64,000 nucleotides of DNA from Corydoras sp. C115 (lineage: Eukaryota; Chordata; Actinopteri; Siluriformes; Callichthyidae): assembly GCA_019802505.1 (NCBI GenBank), contig JAFMOC010000449.1, forward strand, positions 161,001 to 225,000, written 5' to 3'. Positions 33,076-44,347 of the stretch are shown piece after piece. The position numbers were made by a program, and so were the translations under genes. Every line of letters begins with the position of its first letter. Position 1 is the first letter of the stretch. The notes below the pieces were generated by a model. That model did no database searches. It was not told where the DNA came from and was given only the letters and a program-made list of their open reading frames with translations.

Positions 33076-33415
33076 CATCCATCCATCCATTATCTTCCAC
33101 TTTATCCTCTACTAGGGTCGCGAGGGGTTCCCCATGCCCATCCAGGGGAGAACGTTTCGGGCGCTGGGCAGATACACCCAGGACAGGGCGTCAATCTACT
33201 ATGTAATCACAAACACAGACATTCTATATGGGGCAATTTGTAGAATTCAGTTGACCTTGATCCATGTTTTTGGATTGTGGGAGGAAACCGGAGAACCTGG
33301 AGGAACCCCACGTGAACACGGGGAGAACATGGAAACTTCACCCAGATGGGGATTCGAACCAGGAATCCCTAGTGCTGAGAGGAGAACATGCTAATTACTA
33401 AGCCACCGTGCCACC
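33076..33415 (-). mobile_element. V-SINE copy, full length
   Basis: Reversed element from CATCCATCCATCCATTATC to CTAAGCCACCGTGCCACC; a few bases are lost around 33200. Confidence 0.92.
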
Positions 33416-33471
33416 ACACCCAAGCACATATTTATTAAAAAGCATCATTAATTAACAGGAAATCTCATCTT

Positions 33472-33895
33472 ATTGTCTTCCATTTAATCCTCTACTAGGG
33501 TCAAGGGGGGGGTGGCCCATCCAGGGGAGAACGTTTGGGGCGCTGGGCAGATACAACCAGACCAGGGTGCCAATCCATTGCCGGGCACACACGGAATATA
33601 GGTGGAATTTAGAGCAGCCGATTCACCTTGAATCCATGTTTTTGGAGAACCCAGAGAACATGAAATCTGCCCATCCAGGGGAGAACGTCTCGGGCGCTGG
33701 GCAGATACACCCAGGACAGGACGCCAATCTATCACTGGACACACACTCACTCACACAGACACACTCTATATAGGGCAATTTGGAGAATTCAGTGGACCTT
33801 AATCCATGTTTTTGGACTGTGGGAGGAAACCAGAGAACCCGGAGCAAACCCACGTGGACACGGGGAGAACATGGAAACTCCTCCTAGATCGGGAT
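33472..33895 (-). mobile_element. two V-SINE pieces in tandem, first of the short subtype
   Basis: 33472-33668 has the diverged arrangement AGAGCAGCCGATTCACCTTG, later found in the 37-40 kb array. 33669-33895 is an ordinary copy lacking its head. Confidence 0.78.
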
Positions 33896-33957
33896 TTAAT
33901 TAAATAGTGTAATGTTGATTCAAGCAATTAAAGACAACCTATGTTAATTTATAATTT

Positions 33958-34141
33958 CCATCCATCCATTATCTTGGATGGATGGAAATTATAAATGAAA
34001 TAGGGGAGGAAACCGGAGAACCTGGAGGAAACCCACGTGGACACGGGGAGAACATGGAAACTCCACCAGATGGTGATTCGAAATCGGGAATTTCTAGCGC
34101 TGAGAGGAGAACATGCTAACCACTAAGCCACCGTGCCACCC
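33958..34141 (-). mobile_element. V-SINE head half with a palindromic tail remnant
   Basis: A CATCCATCCATTATC run immediately reverses as GGATGGATGG (33958-33988). Reversed head sequence follows from GGGGAGGAAACCGG to ACCGTGCCACCC. Confidence 0.75.
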
Positions 34142-34368
34142 GGGAAGTTATCATGTCAAGGAATTATTGCCAATAGACAGCAGGAATGTTATTATCACTG
34201 TGTTTATTACACTTGTCTACAGCTTTTATGAGCTCTTATTTAAATGTTCTTATGGGACCTTGTTGTTTTAAGCGCTTTGTAAATAATTAATAGTGGATAT
34301 GATAAAAAGATGCTTTCATTACTATATTGCTGACACCAGTGTGTGGTCCTTAAGGATTGATATGATGT
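34142..34368. other. pgcka1 intron, no feature seen
   Basis: Unique sequence. Confidence 0.4.
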
Positions 34369-34473
34369 AAAGTGAATTGGCTGCTCAAAATTGATCCTAT
34401 ATTGTGCGTTCCCTCCCCCGAGAACCTAATGCAGGATGAAGCGGATGATAATGGATGGATGGATGGATGGATG
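34369..34473 (+). mobile_element. V-SINE (short subtype), deleted
   Basis: AAGTGAATTGGCTGCTC joined to GAACCTAATGCAGGATGAAGCGG and ending in five GGAT units. Confidence 0.7.
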
Positions 34474-34479
34474 TACATC

Positions 34480-35340
34480 GCACGTGTATGTACGCTCAAA
34501 CCTTCCAAATGGGGGCGCTGCCTATGAGCCATCAATATGAAGGTTGTGGCTTCATGTCCCGGATCTGCTTAAGTTACCAGTGTGGGTCCTTGTCTGTGTA
34601 AGTGAGTGTGTGCCTAGCGATGGATTGGCGTCCTGTCCTGGGTGTATCTGCCCAGCGCCTGAAGTGTTCTCTGGGTTCCCCAAAAACATGGATTCAAGGT
34701 GGATTGTCCACTTTGGTTAATTGTGTGGCCACCATCTGAATATTTTTGGACTATTTTGTGCCTTCAGTAATAAGTATTGACTCGTACATTGTGTATAATC
34801 GCATGTGTATGTACGCTCAAACCTTCCAAATGGGGGCGCTGCCTATGAGCCATCAATATGATAATAAGGTTGTGGCTTCATGTCCCGGATCTGCTTAAGT
34901 TACCAGTGTGGGTGCTTGTCTGTGTGAGTGAGTGTGTGCCTAGCGATGGATTGGCGTCCTGTCCTGGGTGTATCTGCCCAGCGCCTAAAGTGTTCTCTGG
35001 GTTCCCCAAAAACATGGATTCAAGGTGGATTGTCCACTTTGGTTAATTGTGTGGCCACCATCTGAATATTTTTGGACTATTTTGTGCCTTCAGTAATAAG
35101 TATTGACTCGTACATTGTGTATAATCGCATGTGTATGTACGCTCAAACCTTCCAAATGGGGGCGCTGCCTTTGAGTCATCAATATGAAGGTTGTGGCTTC
35201 ATGTCCCGGATCTGCTTAAGTTACCAGTGTGGGTCCTTGTCTGTGTGAGTGAGTGTGTGCCCAGCGATGGATTGGCGTCCTGTCCTGGGTGTATCTGCCC
35301 AGCGCCTGAAGTGTTCTCTGGGTTCCCCAAAAACATGGAT
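34480..35340 (+). repeat. triplicated chimeric SINE unit, period 321-326 bp
   Basis: Three units begin near 34487, 34808 and 35134 (TACGCTCAAACCTTCCAAAT). Each carries a piece of the L2-tailed SINE (ATCAATATGAAGGTTGTGGC to GTGTGGGTCCTTG). That piece is fused to a rearranged V-SINE tail (GTGAGTGAGTGTGTGCC to CAGCGCCTGAAGTGTTC, then CCAAAAACATGGATTC). Confidence 0.9.
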
Positions 35341-35505
35341 TCAAGGTGAATCGGCTGCTCTAAATTCCCCCTATATTCTGTGTGTGCATCTGTGTGAGTG
35401 AGGGTGTGCCCAGCAAAGGTCTGGTTGTATCTGCCCAGCGCCCCAAACGTTCTCCCCTGGATGGGCCACCCCCCCCTTGACCCTTGAGGATTAAATGGAA
35501 GACAA
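35341..35505 (+). mobile_element. V-SINE (short subtype) tail
   Basis: AGGTGAATCGGCTGCTCTAA through CCCCTGGATGGGCC to GGATTAAATGGAAGAC. Confidence 0.75.
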
Positions 35506-35560
35506 TAACATTAGATTTATTGTTAATTATTGATGCTTTTTAATAAATATGTGCTTGGTT

Positions 35561-35772
35561 GAGGTGGCACGGTGGCTTAGTGGTTAGTATGTTCTACTCT
35601 CAGCACTAGGGATTCCCGGTTCGAATCCCAATCTGAGTGGTCCAGTGATAGATTGGCACCCTGTCCTGGGTGTATCTGCCCAGCGCCCGAGACGTTCTCC
35701 CCTGGATGGGCATGGGGAACCCCCCCACGACCCTAATAGAGGATAAAGTGGAAGATAATGGATGGATGGATA
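35561..35772 (+). mobile_element. V-SINE copy, core deleted, good pol III boxes
   Basis: A box TGGCTTAGTGG at 35573-35583 and B box GGTTCGAATCC at 35618-35628 both match the tRNA-type promoter consensus. The copy then jumps from CTGAGTGG to TCCAGTGATAG, missing about 140 bp, and has a normal tail. Confidence 0.9.
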
Positions 35773-35779
35773 TCCGGAT

Positions 35780-36124
35780 ATGGGTGGTTTGGTGACTAGT
35801 ATGTTCTCCTCTCAGCACTAGGGATTCCCGGTTCGAATCCCAATCTGGGTGGAGTTGCCATGTTCTCCCCGTGTCTGCGTGAGTTTCCTCCGGGTTCTCC
35901 GGTTTCCTCCCACAATCCAAAAACATGGATCAAGGTCAACTGAATTCTCCATATTGCCCCATATAGAGTGTGTGTGTGTAAGTGAGTGTGTGTCCAGTGA
36001 TAGATTGGCGTCCTGTCCTGGATGTATCTGCCCAGCGCCCGAAACGTTCTCCCCTGGATGGACATGGGGAACCCCCCCACGACCCTAATAGAGGATAAAG
36101 CGGAAGATAGTGAATGGATGGATA
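35780..36124 (+). mobile_element. V-SINE copy, full length
   Basis: Head GGGTGGTTTGGTGACTAGT, B box GGTTCGAATCC at 35830-35840, tail GATAGTGAATGGATGGATAT. A short linker joins it to the copies on both sides. Confidence 0.9.
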
Positions 36125-36132
36125 TCTGGATA

Positions 36133-36448
36133 TGGGTGGCTTCGTGGTTAGCATGTTCTCCTCTCAGCGCTAGGGATTCCCGGTTCCAATCCCAACCTGG
36201 GTAGTTTCCATGTTCTCCCCGTGTCCTCCGGGTTCTCCGGTTTCCTCCCACAGTCCAAAAACATGGATCATGGTCAATCGAATTCTCCAAATTGTCCCAT
36301 ATATAGTGTGTGTGTCTGCCCAGCAATACAATGGTGCCCTGTCCTGGGTGTATCTGCCCAGCGCCCGAAATGTTCTCCCCTGGATGGGTATGAGGAACCC
36401 CCCCCCTCGTGACCCTAGTAGAGGATAAAGCGGGAGATAATGGCTGGA
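36133..36448 (+). mobile_element. V-SINE copy, full length with small deletions
   Basis: Head GGGTGGCTTCGTGG, B box GGTTCCAATCC. The linker GATATCTGGATATGGGTGG before it resembles the one before the previous copy, so the three copies look like a tandem set. Confidence 0.88.
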
Positions 36449-36905
36449 AAAATCAATCGGTGACTAGAATTTCAAGGCAACATCAGTGTGGCCTCTTTAA
36501 TGATGTTGACGGAACGTTAAAGTGATGCTGCTGCTGCATGGTTGTCATTGGGGAAAGAAAGTGAAGGAGTTATCCCAACTGCGCTCAGTTTACTGTTATT
36601 ACAACGAGGATGAGCTCTCGCTCATATATAATTGGTTTACAGCAGTAAGTATATTTATATTTGGTTTGAAGGAATGATTCTGAGGGCTTTTTTTCAACCC
36701 TAGTTTATTAAAATTGCATGCTTCGGCTTTGAATAATGACTCTAATGACAAATAATGACAAATCACTTTCATAAGCCATTATTAAACCTGACAACAGTGC
36801 GGCGGGAATAGAAAGGGATTTGAACAAAGTCAGAACGACGCCTCGACCCCTCAAACGCATTCACCTTTAATGCAACGGAAATAGAACGATGCACTTGAAG
36901 TTCAT
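36449..36905. other. pgcka1 intron, unique sequence
   Basis: Repeat-free; no coding or RNA feature recognised. Confidence 0.4.
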
Positions 36906-37138
36906 TGAGAGTGTGTGCCAAGCGATGGATTGGTGTCCTGTCCTGGGTGTATCTGCCAAGCACCCAAAATGTTCTCCCCATGTCTGCATAAGTGTGCTCT
37001 GGGTTCTCCTAAAATATGGATTCAAGGTGAATTGGCTGCTCTACATTTACCCTATCCTCCCCTAAATGCCCCTATATAATGTGTGTGTCTGTGTGAGTGA
37101 GTGTGTGCCAAGCGATGGATTGGCGGCCTGACCTGGGT
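36906..37138 (+). mobile_element. rearranged short-subtype V-SINE pieces
   Basis: GTGTGTGCCAAGCGATGGATTGG occurs twice (about 36910 and 37104). Tail and core pieces between the two occurrences are in scrambled order. Confidence 0.75.
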
Positions 37139-37203
37139 CACCCAAGCACATGTTTATTAAAGACCACCAATAATTAACAATAAATAATTAATAAATCGTA
37201 TTG

Positions 37204-38370
37204 TCTTCCATTTAATCCTCTACTAGGGTCAAGGGGGGGGCATCCAGGGGAGAACGTTTGGGGCGCTGGGCAGATACAACCAGACCAGGGTGCCAATCCA
37301 TTGCCGGGCACACACTCACTCACACAGATGCACACACGGAATATAGGGGGAATTTAGAGCAGCCGATTCACCTTGAATCCATGCAGACACGGGGAGAACA
37401 TGAAGACTGCCCATCCAGGGGAGAACGTTTCGGGCGCTGGGCAGATTCACCCAGGACAGGACGCCAGTCTATCACTGGGCACTCACTCACTCATATGGAC
37501 ACACTTTATATAGGGGCATTTAGGGGAGGATAGTGGGAATTTAGAGCAGCCAATTCACCTTGAGTCCATGGTTTTGGGGAACCCAGAGAACGCTTATGTG
37601 GACATGGGGAGAACATGAAGACTTCCCATCCAGGGGAGAACATTTGGGGCGCTGGGCAGATACACCCAGGACAGGGTGCCAATCCATCGCTTGGCACACA
37701 CTCACTCACACATTATATAGGGGAATTTTAGACAGGGGGAAATAAGAGCAGCCAATTCACCTTGAATCCATGTTTTAGGGGAACCCCCGAGAAAAATGCG
37801 GACACGGGGAGAACGTTTCGGGTGCTGGGCAGATACACCCAGGACAGGCCACCAATCCATCGCTTGGCACACACACTCACACAAACACAGACGTTATATA
37901 GGGGCATTTTAGATTGGGGGAATTTAGAGCAGCCAATTCACCTTGAATCCATGTTTTTGGGGAACCCAGAGAACACATATGCAGACACGGGGAGAACATG
38001 AAGACTGCCCATCCAGGGGAGAACGTTTCGGGCGCTGGGCAGATACACCCAGGACAGGACACCAATCCATCGCTTGGCACACACTCACTCACACAGACAC
38101 ATACATTATATAGGGGCATTTAGGGGAGGATAGGGTAAATGTAGAGCAGCCAATTCACCTTGAATCCATAATTTAGCAAAACCCAGAGAACACTTATGCA
38201 GACATGGGGAGAACATTTTGGGTGCTTGGCAGATACACCCAGGACAGGCGACCAATCCATCGCTTGGCACACACACTCACACAAACACAGACATATATAG
38301 GGGCATTTTAGATTGGGGGAATTTAGAGCAGCCAATTCACCTTGAATTCAGGTTTTTGGATGGTGGGAGA
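37204..38370 (-). repeat. V-SINE-derived tandem array, about six head-less units
   Basis: On the plus strand, units start at CATCCAGGGGAGAACG or its variants near 37241, 37412, 37627, 37810, 38010 and 38210. Each runs through GCTGGGCAGATACACCC, CACTCACTCACACA, AGAGCAGCCAATTCACCTTG and CAGACACGGGGAGAAC into the next unit. Period is about 170-220 bp. No unit has the tRNA-like head or the CATCC tail. Confidence 0.88.
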
Positions 38371-38867
38371 AAACACGATCCAAAAACACACATCCACATG
38401 TTTGATTAGCGCCATTCATATTAGATTTGAACCTTTTCACCTGTGAAATAAATGTTTTTGAATCAGATGCCATACAGAGTTAGTTCATTAAAGCTTGTTG
38501 GAGAAATCCACAATGGAATTGGGGGATTTTCATACGCAGCATTTTAATACTCATTCATATTTTAATGATATGAATTAAATATACTGGACGTCAGTGTGTG
38601 GGTGTCCAGCGCTTGTGTAACAGACAGGGTTTAGAGCCAAACCCAAAAATGCAAAGCACGTTTTTGCGTCTCTAGTTGGACGCTCGAGGCACGTTGATAT
38701 TACAAATTCTTGTAAAGCTTCTTGAGTTTAAACAAATGTGCTGAGAAGGTTTTACTGCTTGAGCCTCACAGAGTGTCTGAACATTGGAATCCATTGGGTT
38801 TGTTCGAGGAAGCGCGTGATTGGAGGCAAAATGTTGACCTTTGTACAGGTCAGCTTCCCGAAAGATG
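38105..38867 (+). repeat. left copy of a local duplication (offset 1437 bp)
   Basis: This block matches 39542-40304 at a constant offset of 1437 bp, checked at ATTATATAGGGGC, TTTGATTAGCGCC and AGGCAAAATGTTGACC. Differences are few. It includes part of the SINE-derived array and about 450 bp of unique sequence. Confidence 0.9.
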
Positions 38868-38879
38868 AAGAGTACCCGT

Positions 38880-39800
38880 ACAGGGGTGAATGTTTCGGGC
38901 ACTGGGCGGATACACCCAGGACAGGACACCAATCCATCGCTTGGCACACACTCACTCACACAGACACACACATTATATAGGGGCATTTGGCATTTGGAGG
39001 CAAAATAATGACCTTTGTACAGGTCAGCTTCCCGAAAGATGAAGAGTACCCGTACAGGGGTGAATGTTTCAGCGCTGGGTGGATACACCCAGGACAGGAC
39101 ACCAACCCATCGCTTGGCACACACTCACTCACAGACACGCACATTATATAGGGGCATTTAGGGGAGGATAGGGTAAATGTAGAGCATCCAATTCACCTTG
39201 AATCCATATTTTAGCAGAACCCAGAGAAGACTTATGCAGACATGGGGAGAACATTTTGGGGGCTGGGCAGATACACCCAGGACAGGCCACCAATCCATCG
39301 CTTGGCACACACTCACTCACACAAACACAGACATATATAGGGGCATTTTAGATTGGAGGAATTTAGTGCAGCCAATTCACCTTGAATCCATGTTTTTGGG
39401 AAACTCAGAGAACACTTATGCAGACACGGGGAGAACATGAAGACTGCCCATCCAGGGAAGAACGTTTCGGGCGCTGGGCAGATTCACCCAGGACAGGACA
39501 CCAACCCATCGCTTGGCACACACTCACTCACAGACACGCACATTATATAGGGGCATTTAGGGGAGGATAGGGTAAATGTAGAGCATCCAATTCACCTTGA
39601 ATCCATATTTTAGCAGAACCCAGAGAAGACTTATGCAGACATGGGGAGAACATTTTGGGGGCTGGGCAGATACACCCAGGACAGGCCACCAATCCATCGC
39701 TTGGCACACACACTCACACAAACACAGACATATATAGGGGCATTTTAGATTGGGGGAATTTAGAGCAGCCAATTCACCTTGAATCCATGTTTTTGGATGG
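38880..39800 (-). repeat. continuation of the V-SINE-derived array
   Basis: Further head-less units start near 38881, 39057, 39245, 39445 and 39644. The segment around 39100-39300 is repeated at an exact offset of 399 bp (39143 versus 39542). CTTTGTACAGGTCAGCTTCC, from the unique block, is also repeated at 38838 and 39010. Confidence 0.85.
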
Positions 39801-40304
39801 TGGGAGAAAACACGATCCAAAAACACACATCCACATGTTTGATTAGCGCCATTCATATTAGATTTGAACCTTTTCACCTGTGAAATAAATGTTTTTGAAT
39901 CAGATGCCATACAGAGTTAGTTCATTAAAGCTTGTTGGAGAAATCCACAATGGAATTGGGGGATTTTCATACGCAGCATTTTAATACTCATTCATATTTT
40001 AATGATATGAATTAAATATACTGGACGTCAGTGTGTGGGTGTCCAGCGCTTGTGTAACAGACAGGGTTTAGAGCCAAACCCAAAAATGCAAAGCACGTTT
40101 TTGCGTCTCTAGTTGGACGCTCGAGGCACGTTGATATTACAAATTCTTGTAAAGCTTCTTGAGTTTAAACAAATGTGCTGTGAAGGTTTTACTGCTTAAG
40201 CCTCACAGAGTATCTGAACATTGGAATCCATTGGGTTTGTTCGAGGAAGCGCGTGATTGGAGGCAAAATGTTGACCTTTGTACAGGTCAGCTTCCCGAAA
40301 GATG
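39542..40304 (+). repeat. right copy of the 1437-bp-offset duplication
   Basis: Partner of 38105-38867. The match ends at CCCGAAAGATG, after which the copies diverge. Confidence 0.9.
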
Positions 40305-40387
40305 CTTCTATTAATAGCCAACCAACAAACATTATATTTACTATTAAGTCAGTAATTAATTTAAAGTATAAGTATATTCATTATCAT

Positions 40388-41623
40388 AAGGTGGCATGGT
40401 GGCTTAGTGGTTAGCATGTTCTCCTCTCAGCGGTTCGAATCCCAATCTGGGTGGAGTTTCCATGTTCTCCCCGTATCCGCGTGGGTTTCCTCCTGGTTCT
40501 CCGGTTTCCTCCCACAGTCCAAAAACATGGATCAAGATGAATTGAATTCTCCAAATTGCCTCATATAGAGTGTGTGTGTGAGTGAGTGTGTGTCCAGCGA
40601 TAGATTGGCGTCCTGTCCTGGGTGTATCTGCCCAGCGCCCGAAACGTTCTCCCCTGGATGGGCATGAGGAACCCCCCACGACCCTAATAGAGGATAAAGC
40701 GGAAGATAATGAATGAATGAATAATTAATATTACCCAAGACGGCACAGTGGCTTAGTGGTTGGCATGTTCTCCTCTCAGCACTAGGGATTCCAGGTTCGA
40801 ATCCCAATCTGGGTGGAGTTTCCCCCGCCCACCCCTTCCCCCCCCCTGGTTGTTCCTCCCGTTGTCAGTGTGGGTTTCCTCCGGGTTCTCCAGTTTCCTC
40901 CCACAGTCCAAAAACATGGATCAAGGTCAATTGAATGCCACAAATTGCCCCATATAGAGTGTCTGTGTGTGAGTGAGTGTGTGTCCAGCGATAGATTGGC
41001 GTCCTGTCCTGGGTGTATCTGCCCAGCGCCCGAAACGTTCTCCCCTGGATGGGCATGGGGAACCCCCCGCGACCCTAATAGAGGATAAAGCGAAAGATAA
41101 TGGATGGATGAATTAATAATTAATATTACCCAAGACAGCACAGTGGCTTAGTGGTTGGTATGTTCTCCTCTCAGCGCTGGGGATTTCCCGGTTCGAATCC
41201 CAATCTGGTAGTTTCCATGTTCTCCCCGTATCCGCATGGGTTTCCTCCTGGTTCTCCGGTTTCCTCCCACAGTCCAAAAACATGGATCAAGATGAATTGA
41301 ATTCTCCAAATTGCCCCATATAGTGTGTTTGTGTAAGTGAGTGTGTGTGTCCAGCGATAGATTGGCGTCCTGTCCTGGGTGTATCTGCCCAGCGCCCGAA
41401 ACGTTCTCCCCTGGATGGGCATGGGGAACCTCTCCGCGACCCTAATAGAGGATAAAGCGGAAGATAATGAATGAATAAATAATTAATATTACCCAAGACG
41501 GCACGGCGGCTTAGTGGTTAGCATGTTCTCCTCTCGGCACTAGGGATTACCTGAATGGGCATGAGGAACCCCCCGCGATCCTAATAGAGGATAAAGCGGA
41601 AGATAATGGATGAATGGATGGTT
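40388..41623 (+). mobile_element. tandem array of four V-SINE copies
   Basis: Copies lie at 40388-40720, 40739-41111, 41133-41478 and 41498-41623 (the last with a large internal deletion). Each of the last three is preceded by the same linker AATTAATATTACCCAAGAC. The second copy carries CCCCCGCCCACCCCTTCC in its core. A duplication mechanism rather than four insertions fits the shared linker. Confidence 0.93.
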
Positions 41624-42005
41624 GGATTTCTCGTCCTTTGCCTCCGTGCATGCTGCAAGAGAAACAAAAACACTGCAAAGAGCCGATGTGTTTGCTCCAT
41701 CAGAGCATTTCCCAGACTTCTCTATCAATTATTTACCTTTCATTTGGCCACAAAGAGCAGGAGAAATGGCAAAGCCTGCAGGCAGAGAAAAAGGTCAGCT
41801 AATCCACACCGATGCATGCACAGTAATCGTGTAGCGGCACGGAGGCAGCCCGAAACCGTCTGCAGTGTCACATGCTCATCTCCGTCTCCCGAGAGATTCA
41901 AACCCGGCCACGGATCGGGCAGATTCATGTGGCCGTATGTCAAATGTCAAATCCATACTGGCTGCCATTTCCTTGTGCTGAGAATCACAGATAATCACAG
42001 ACAAG
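41624..42005. other. repeat-free block, candidate conserved non-coding element
   Basis: Sequence such as ATTTACCTTTCATTTGGCC and ATGTCAAATGTCAAATCC, with no repeats, in the middle of a SINE-rich intron. An open frame of 146 codons (41606-42046) has no recognised family and starts in a SINE tail. Confidence 0.35.
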
Positions 42006-42159
42006 GGGTAGCGCTCTCACAGCGAGAAGGTCCTAGATTTGATTAGCTGGCTGGGTGTTTTAACATGTTCTCCCTGTGTGAGTCCATGTCTTGTAGCATC
42101 CCAAGTTGGTTCTCTATGCGGCGAAAAGCATGAGATTAGGTGAATCAGGTGAACCCTGT

Positions 42160-42511
42160 GTATCCATCCATCTATTATCTTCCGCTTTATCCTATATTAG
42201 GGTCGCGGGGGGTTCCCCATGTCCATCCAGGGGAGAACGTTTCGGGCGCTGGGCAGATACAGCCAGGACAGGACGCCAATCTATCACGGGATACACACTC
42301 ACTTACACAGACACACTCTATATGGGGCAATTTGGAGAACTCAATTGACCTTGATCCATGTTTTTGGACTATGGGAGGAAACCGGAGAACCCGGAGGAAA
42401 CCCACGCAGACACGGGGAGAACATGGAAACTCCACCCAGATTGGGATTCGAACCGGGAATCCCTAGCGCTGAGAGGAGAACATGCCAACCACTAAGCCAC
42501 CGTGCTGACCA
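42160..42511 (-). mobile_element. V-SINE copy, full length
   Basis: Reversed element from CATCCATCTATTATC to CTAAGCCACCGTGCTGACC. Confidence 0.93.
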
Positions 42512-42566
42512 AATTTAGAATAAACGATTCAGAAAACAAGATAGAATTAAATAATTATCTTGGAAG

Positions 42567-42909
42567 TTGGCCGGAACGGTGGCTTAGTGTTTTGCATGTT
42601 CTCCTCTCAGCACTTGGGATTCCCGGTTCAAATCTCAACCTGGGTGGAGTTTCCATGTTCTCCCCGTGTCCGCGTGGGTTTCCTCCGGGTTCTCCGGTTT
42701 CCTCCCGCAGTCCAAACCCATGGATCAAGGTCTCCAAATTGCCCCATATAGAGTGTGTTTGTGTGAGTGAGTATCCCGTGATAGATTGGCGTCCTGTCTT
42801 GGGTGTATCTGCCCAGCCCAGCGCCCGAAACGTTCTCCCCTGGATGGACATGGGGAACCCCCCGCACCCTTTAATATAGGATAAAGCGGAAGATAATGGA
42901 TGGATGGAT
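42567..42909 (+). mobile_element. V-SINE copy, full length
   Basis: Head GGCCGGAACGGTGGCTTAGTG, tail GATAATGGATGGATGGAT. CAGCC is duplicated near 42825. Confidence 0.92.
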
Positions 42910-43365
42910 ACTGAAGAGGTTGCCCCCCCCACCCACGACCCTAGTAGAGGTTTATTAAACACATAGAAGCTTTGAGTTGGACTCACTTTTGGACATTTCA
43001 CTGTGGACTGATCTGAATAGTGTGGTTATCACAACAGTGTCGTCACTGCTGCCCTGCCACACCTGTGGTCACTCTCTGGTTTCAGGTTGGGCAGAGCAGC
43101 TTTATAACGCCCTGAAAGCAGCATTACTTCATCATCATAATATCTATGTACCTGCATTGTCAATAAGCAGTGTTCTTTAATGATGGCTGTACATCCCAAC
43201 ATCCCATAATAAATAGATTCGCTTTGTTAGCATTAGAAAACATTGTATTATATGAACTAAATTTAGAAGACGTTCAATCGTAAAAGTTTACAAACAACAT
43301 CTCATGTCATTATTGTCAACTGCCAACAAGATTGTGTTCTCTAGTTCCATATATATATATCTATA
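42910..43365. other. pgcka1 intron, no feature seen
   Basis: Unique sequence apart from a C-run near 42925 and a CGACCCTAGTAGAGG scrap of SINE. Confidence 0.4.
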
Positions 43366-43694
43366 GGGCGGCACAGTGGCTTAGTGGTTAGTATGTTCTC
43401 CTCTCAGCACTAGGGATTCCCGGTTCAAATCCCCATCTGGTTGGAGTTTCCATGTTCTCCCCGTGTCCACGTGGGTTTCCTCCCACAGTCCAAAAACATG
43501 GAACAAGTCAATTGAGTTCTCCAAATTGCCCCATATAGAGTGTGTTTGTGTGCGTGTCTGTCAATGTGAGTGAGTGTGTGCCCAGTGATAGATTGGTGTC
43601 CTGTCCTGGGTGTATCTGCCCGGCGCCCGAAACGTTCTCCCCTGGATGGGCATGGCGACCCTAATGGAAGATAAAGCGGAAGATACTGAATGAA

Positions 43695-43699
<5 letters not shown>
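43366..43699 (+). mobile_element. V-SINE copy, full length with small core deletion
   Basis: Head GGCGGCACAGTGGCTTAGTGG. CCGGGTTCTCCGG is missing from the core, and the tail runs into (AT)n. Confidence 0.92.

Positions 43700-43734
<35 letters not shown>
43700..43734. repeat. (AT)n between two SINEs
   Basis: About 16 AT units join the tail of one V-SINE to the head of the next. Confidence 0.92.
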
Positions 43735-43736
<2 letters not shown>

Positions 43737-44080
43737 TGGCATGGTGGCTTAGTGGTTAGCATGTTCTCCTCTCAGCACTAGGGATTCCCGGTTCAAATCC
43801 CCATCTGGGTGGAGTTTCCATGTTCTCCCCGTGTCCGCGGGGGTTTCCTCCGGGTTCTCCGGTTTCCTCCCACAGTCCAAAAACATGGATTAAGGTCAAT
43901 TGAGTTCTCCAAATTGTCCCATATAGAGTGTGCGTGTGTGAGTGAGTGTGTGTCCAGTGATAGATTGGCGTCCTGTGCTGGGTGTGTCTGCCCAGCGCCC
44001 GAAACGTTCTCCCCTGGATGGGCATGGGGAACCCCCCCCGCGACCCTAGTAGAGGATAAAGCGGAAGATTATGGATGGAT
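43735..44080 (+). mobile_element. V-SINE copy, full length
   Basis: Head GGTGGCATGGTGGCTTAGTGG, tail GATTATGGATGGATATATAT. Confidence 0.93.
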
Positions 44081-44090
44081 ATATATATAT

Positions 44091-44347
44091 GGTGGCTTAG
44101 TGGTTAGCACGTTCGCTTCTCAGTAATAGGTGGAATTTCTGGGTGGAGTTTCCATGTTCTCCCCGTGTCCACGTGGGTTTCCTCCGGGTTCTCCGGTTTC
44201 CTCCCACAGTCCAAAAACATGGATCAAGGTCAATTGAATTCTCCAAATTGCCCCATATAGAGTGTGTCTGAGTGTGTGTGTCCAGCTATAGATTGGCGTC
44301 CTGTCCTGGGTGTATCTACCCAGCGTTCAAAACACCCCCCCCCCCCC
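44091..44347 (+). mobile_element. V-SINE copy, end lost in a C-run
   Basis: Head GGTGGCTTAGTGGTTAGCACG with a rearranged B-box region; ends at CAGCGTTCAAAACACCCC. Confidence 0.87.

Noticed and set aside
35573..35628. tRNA gene
   Set aside because: A and B boxes match tRNA promoters, but the stretch does not have tRNA arms in a full cloverleaf and continues into the V-SINE core; the same holds for the other SINE heads.
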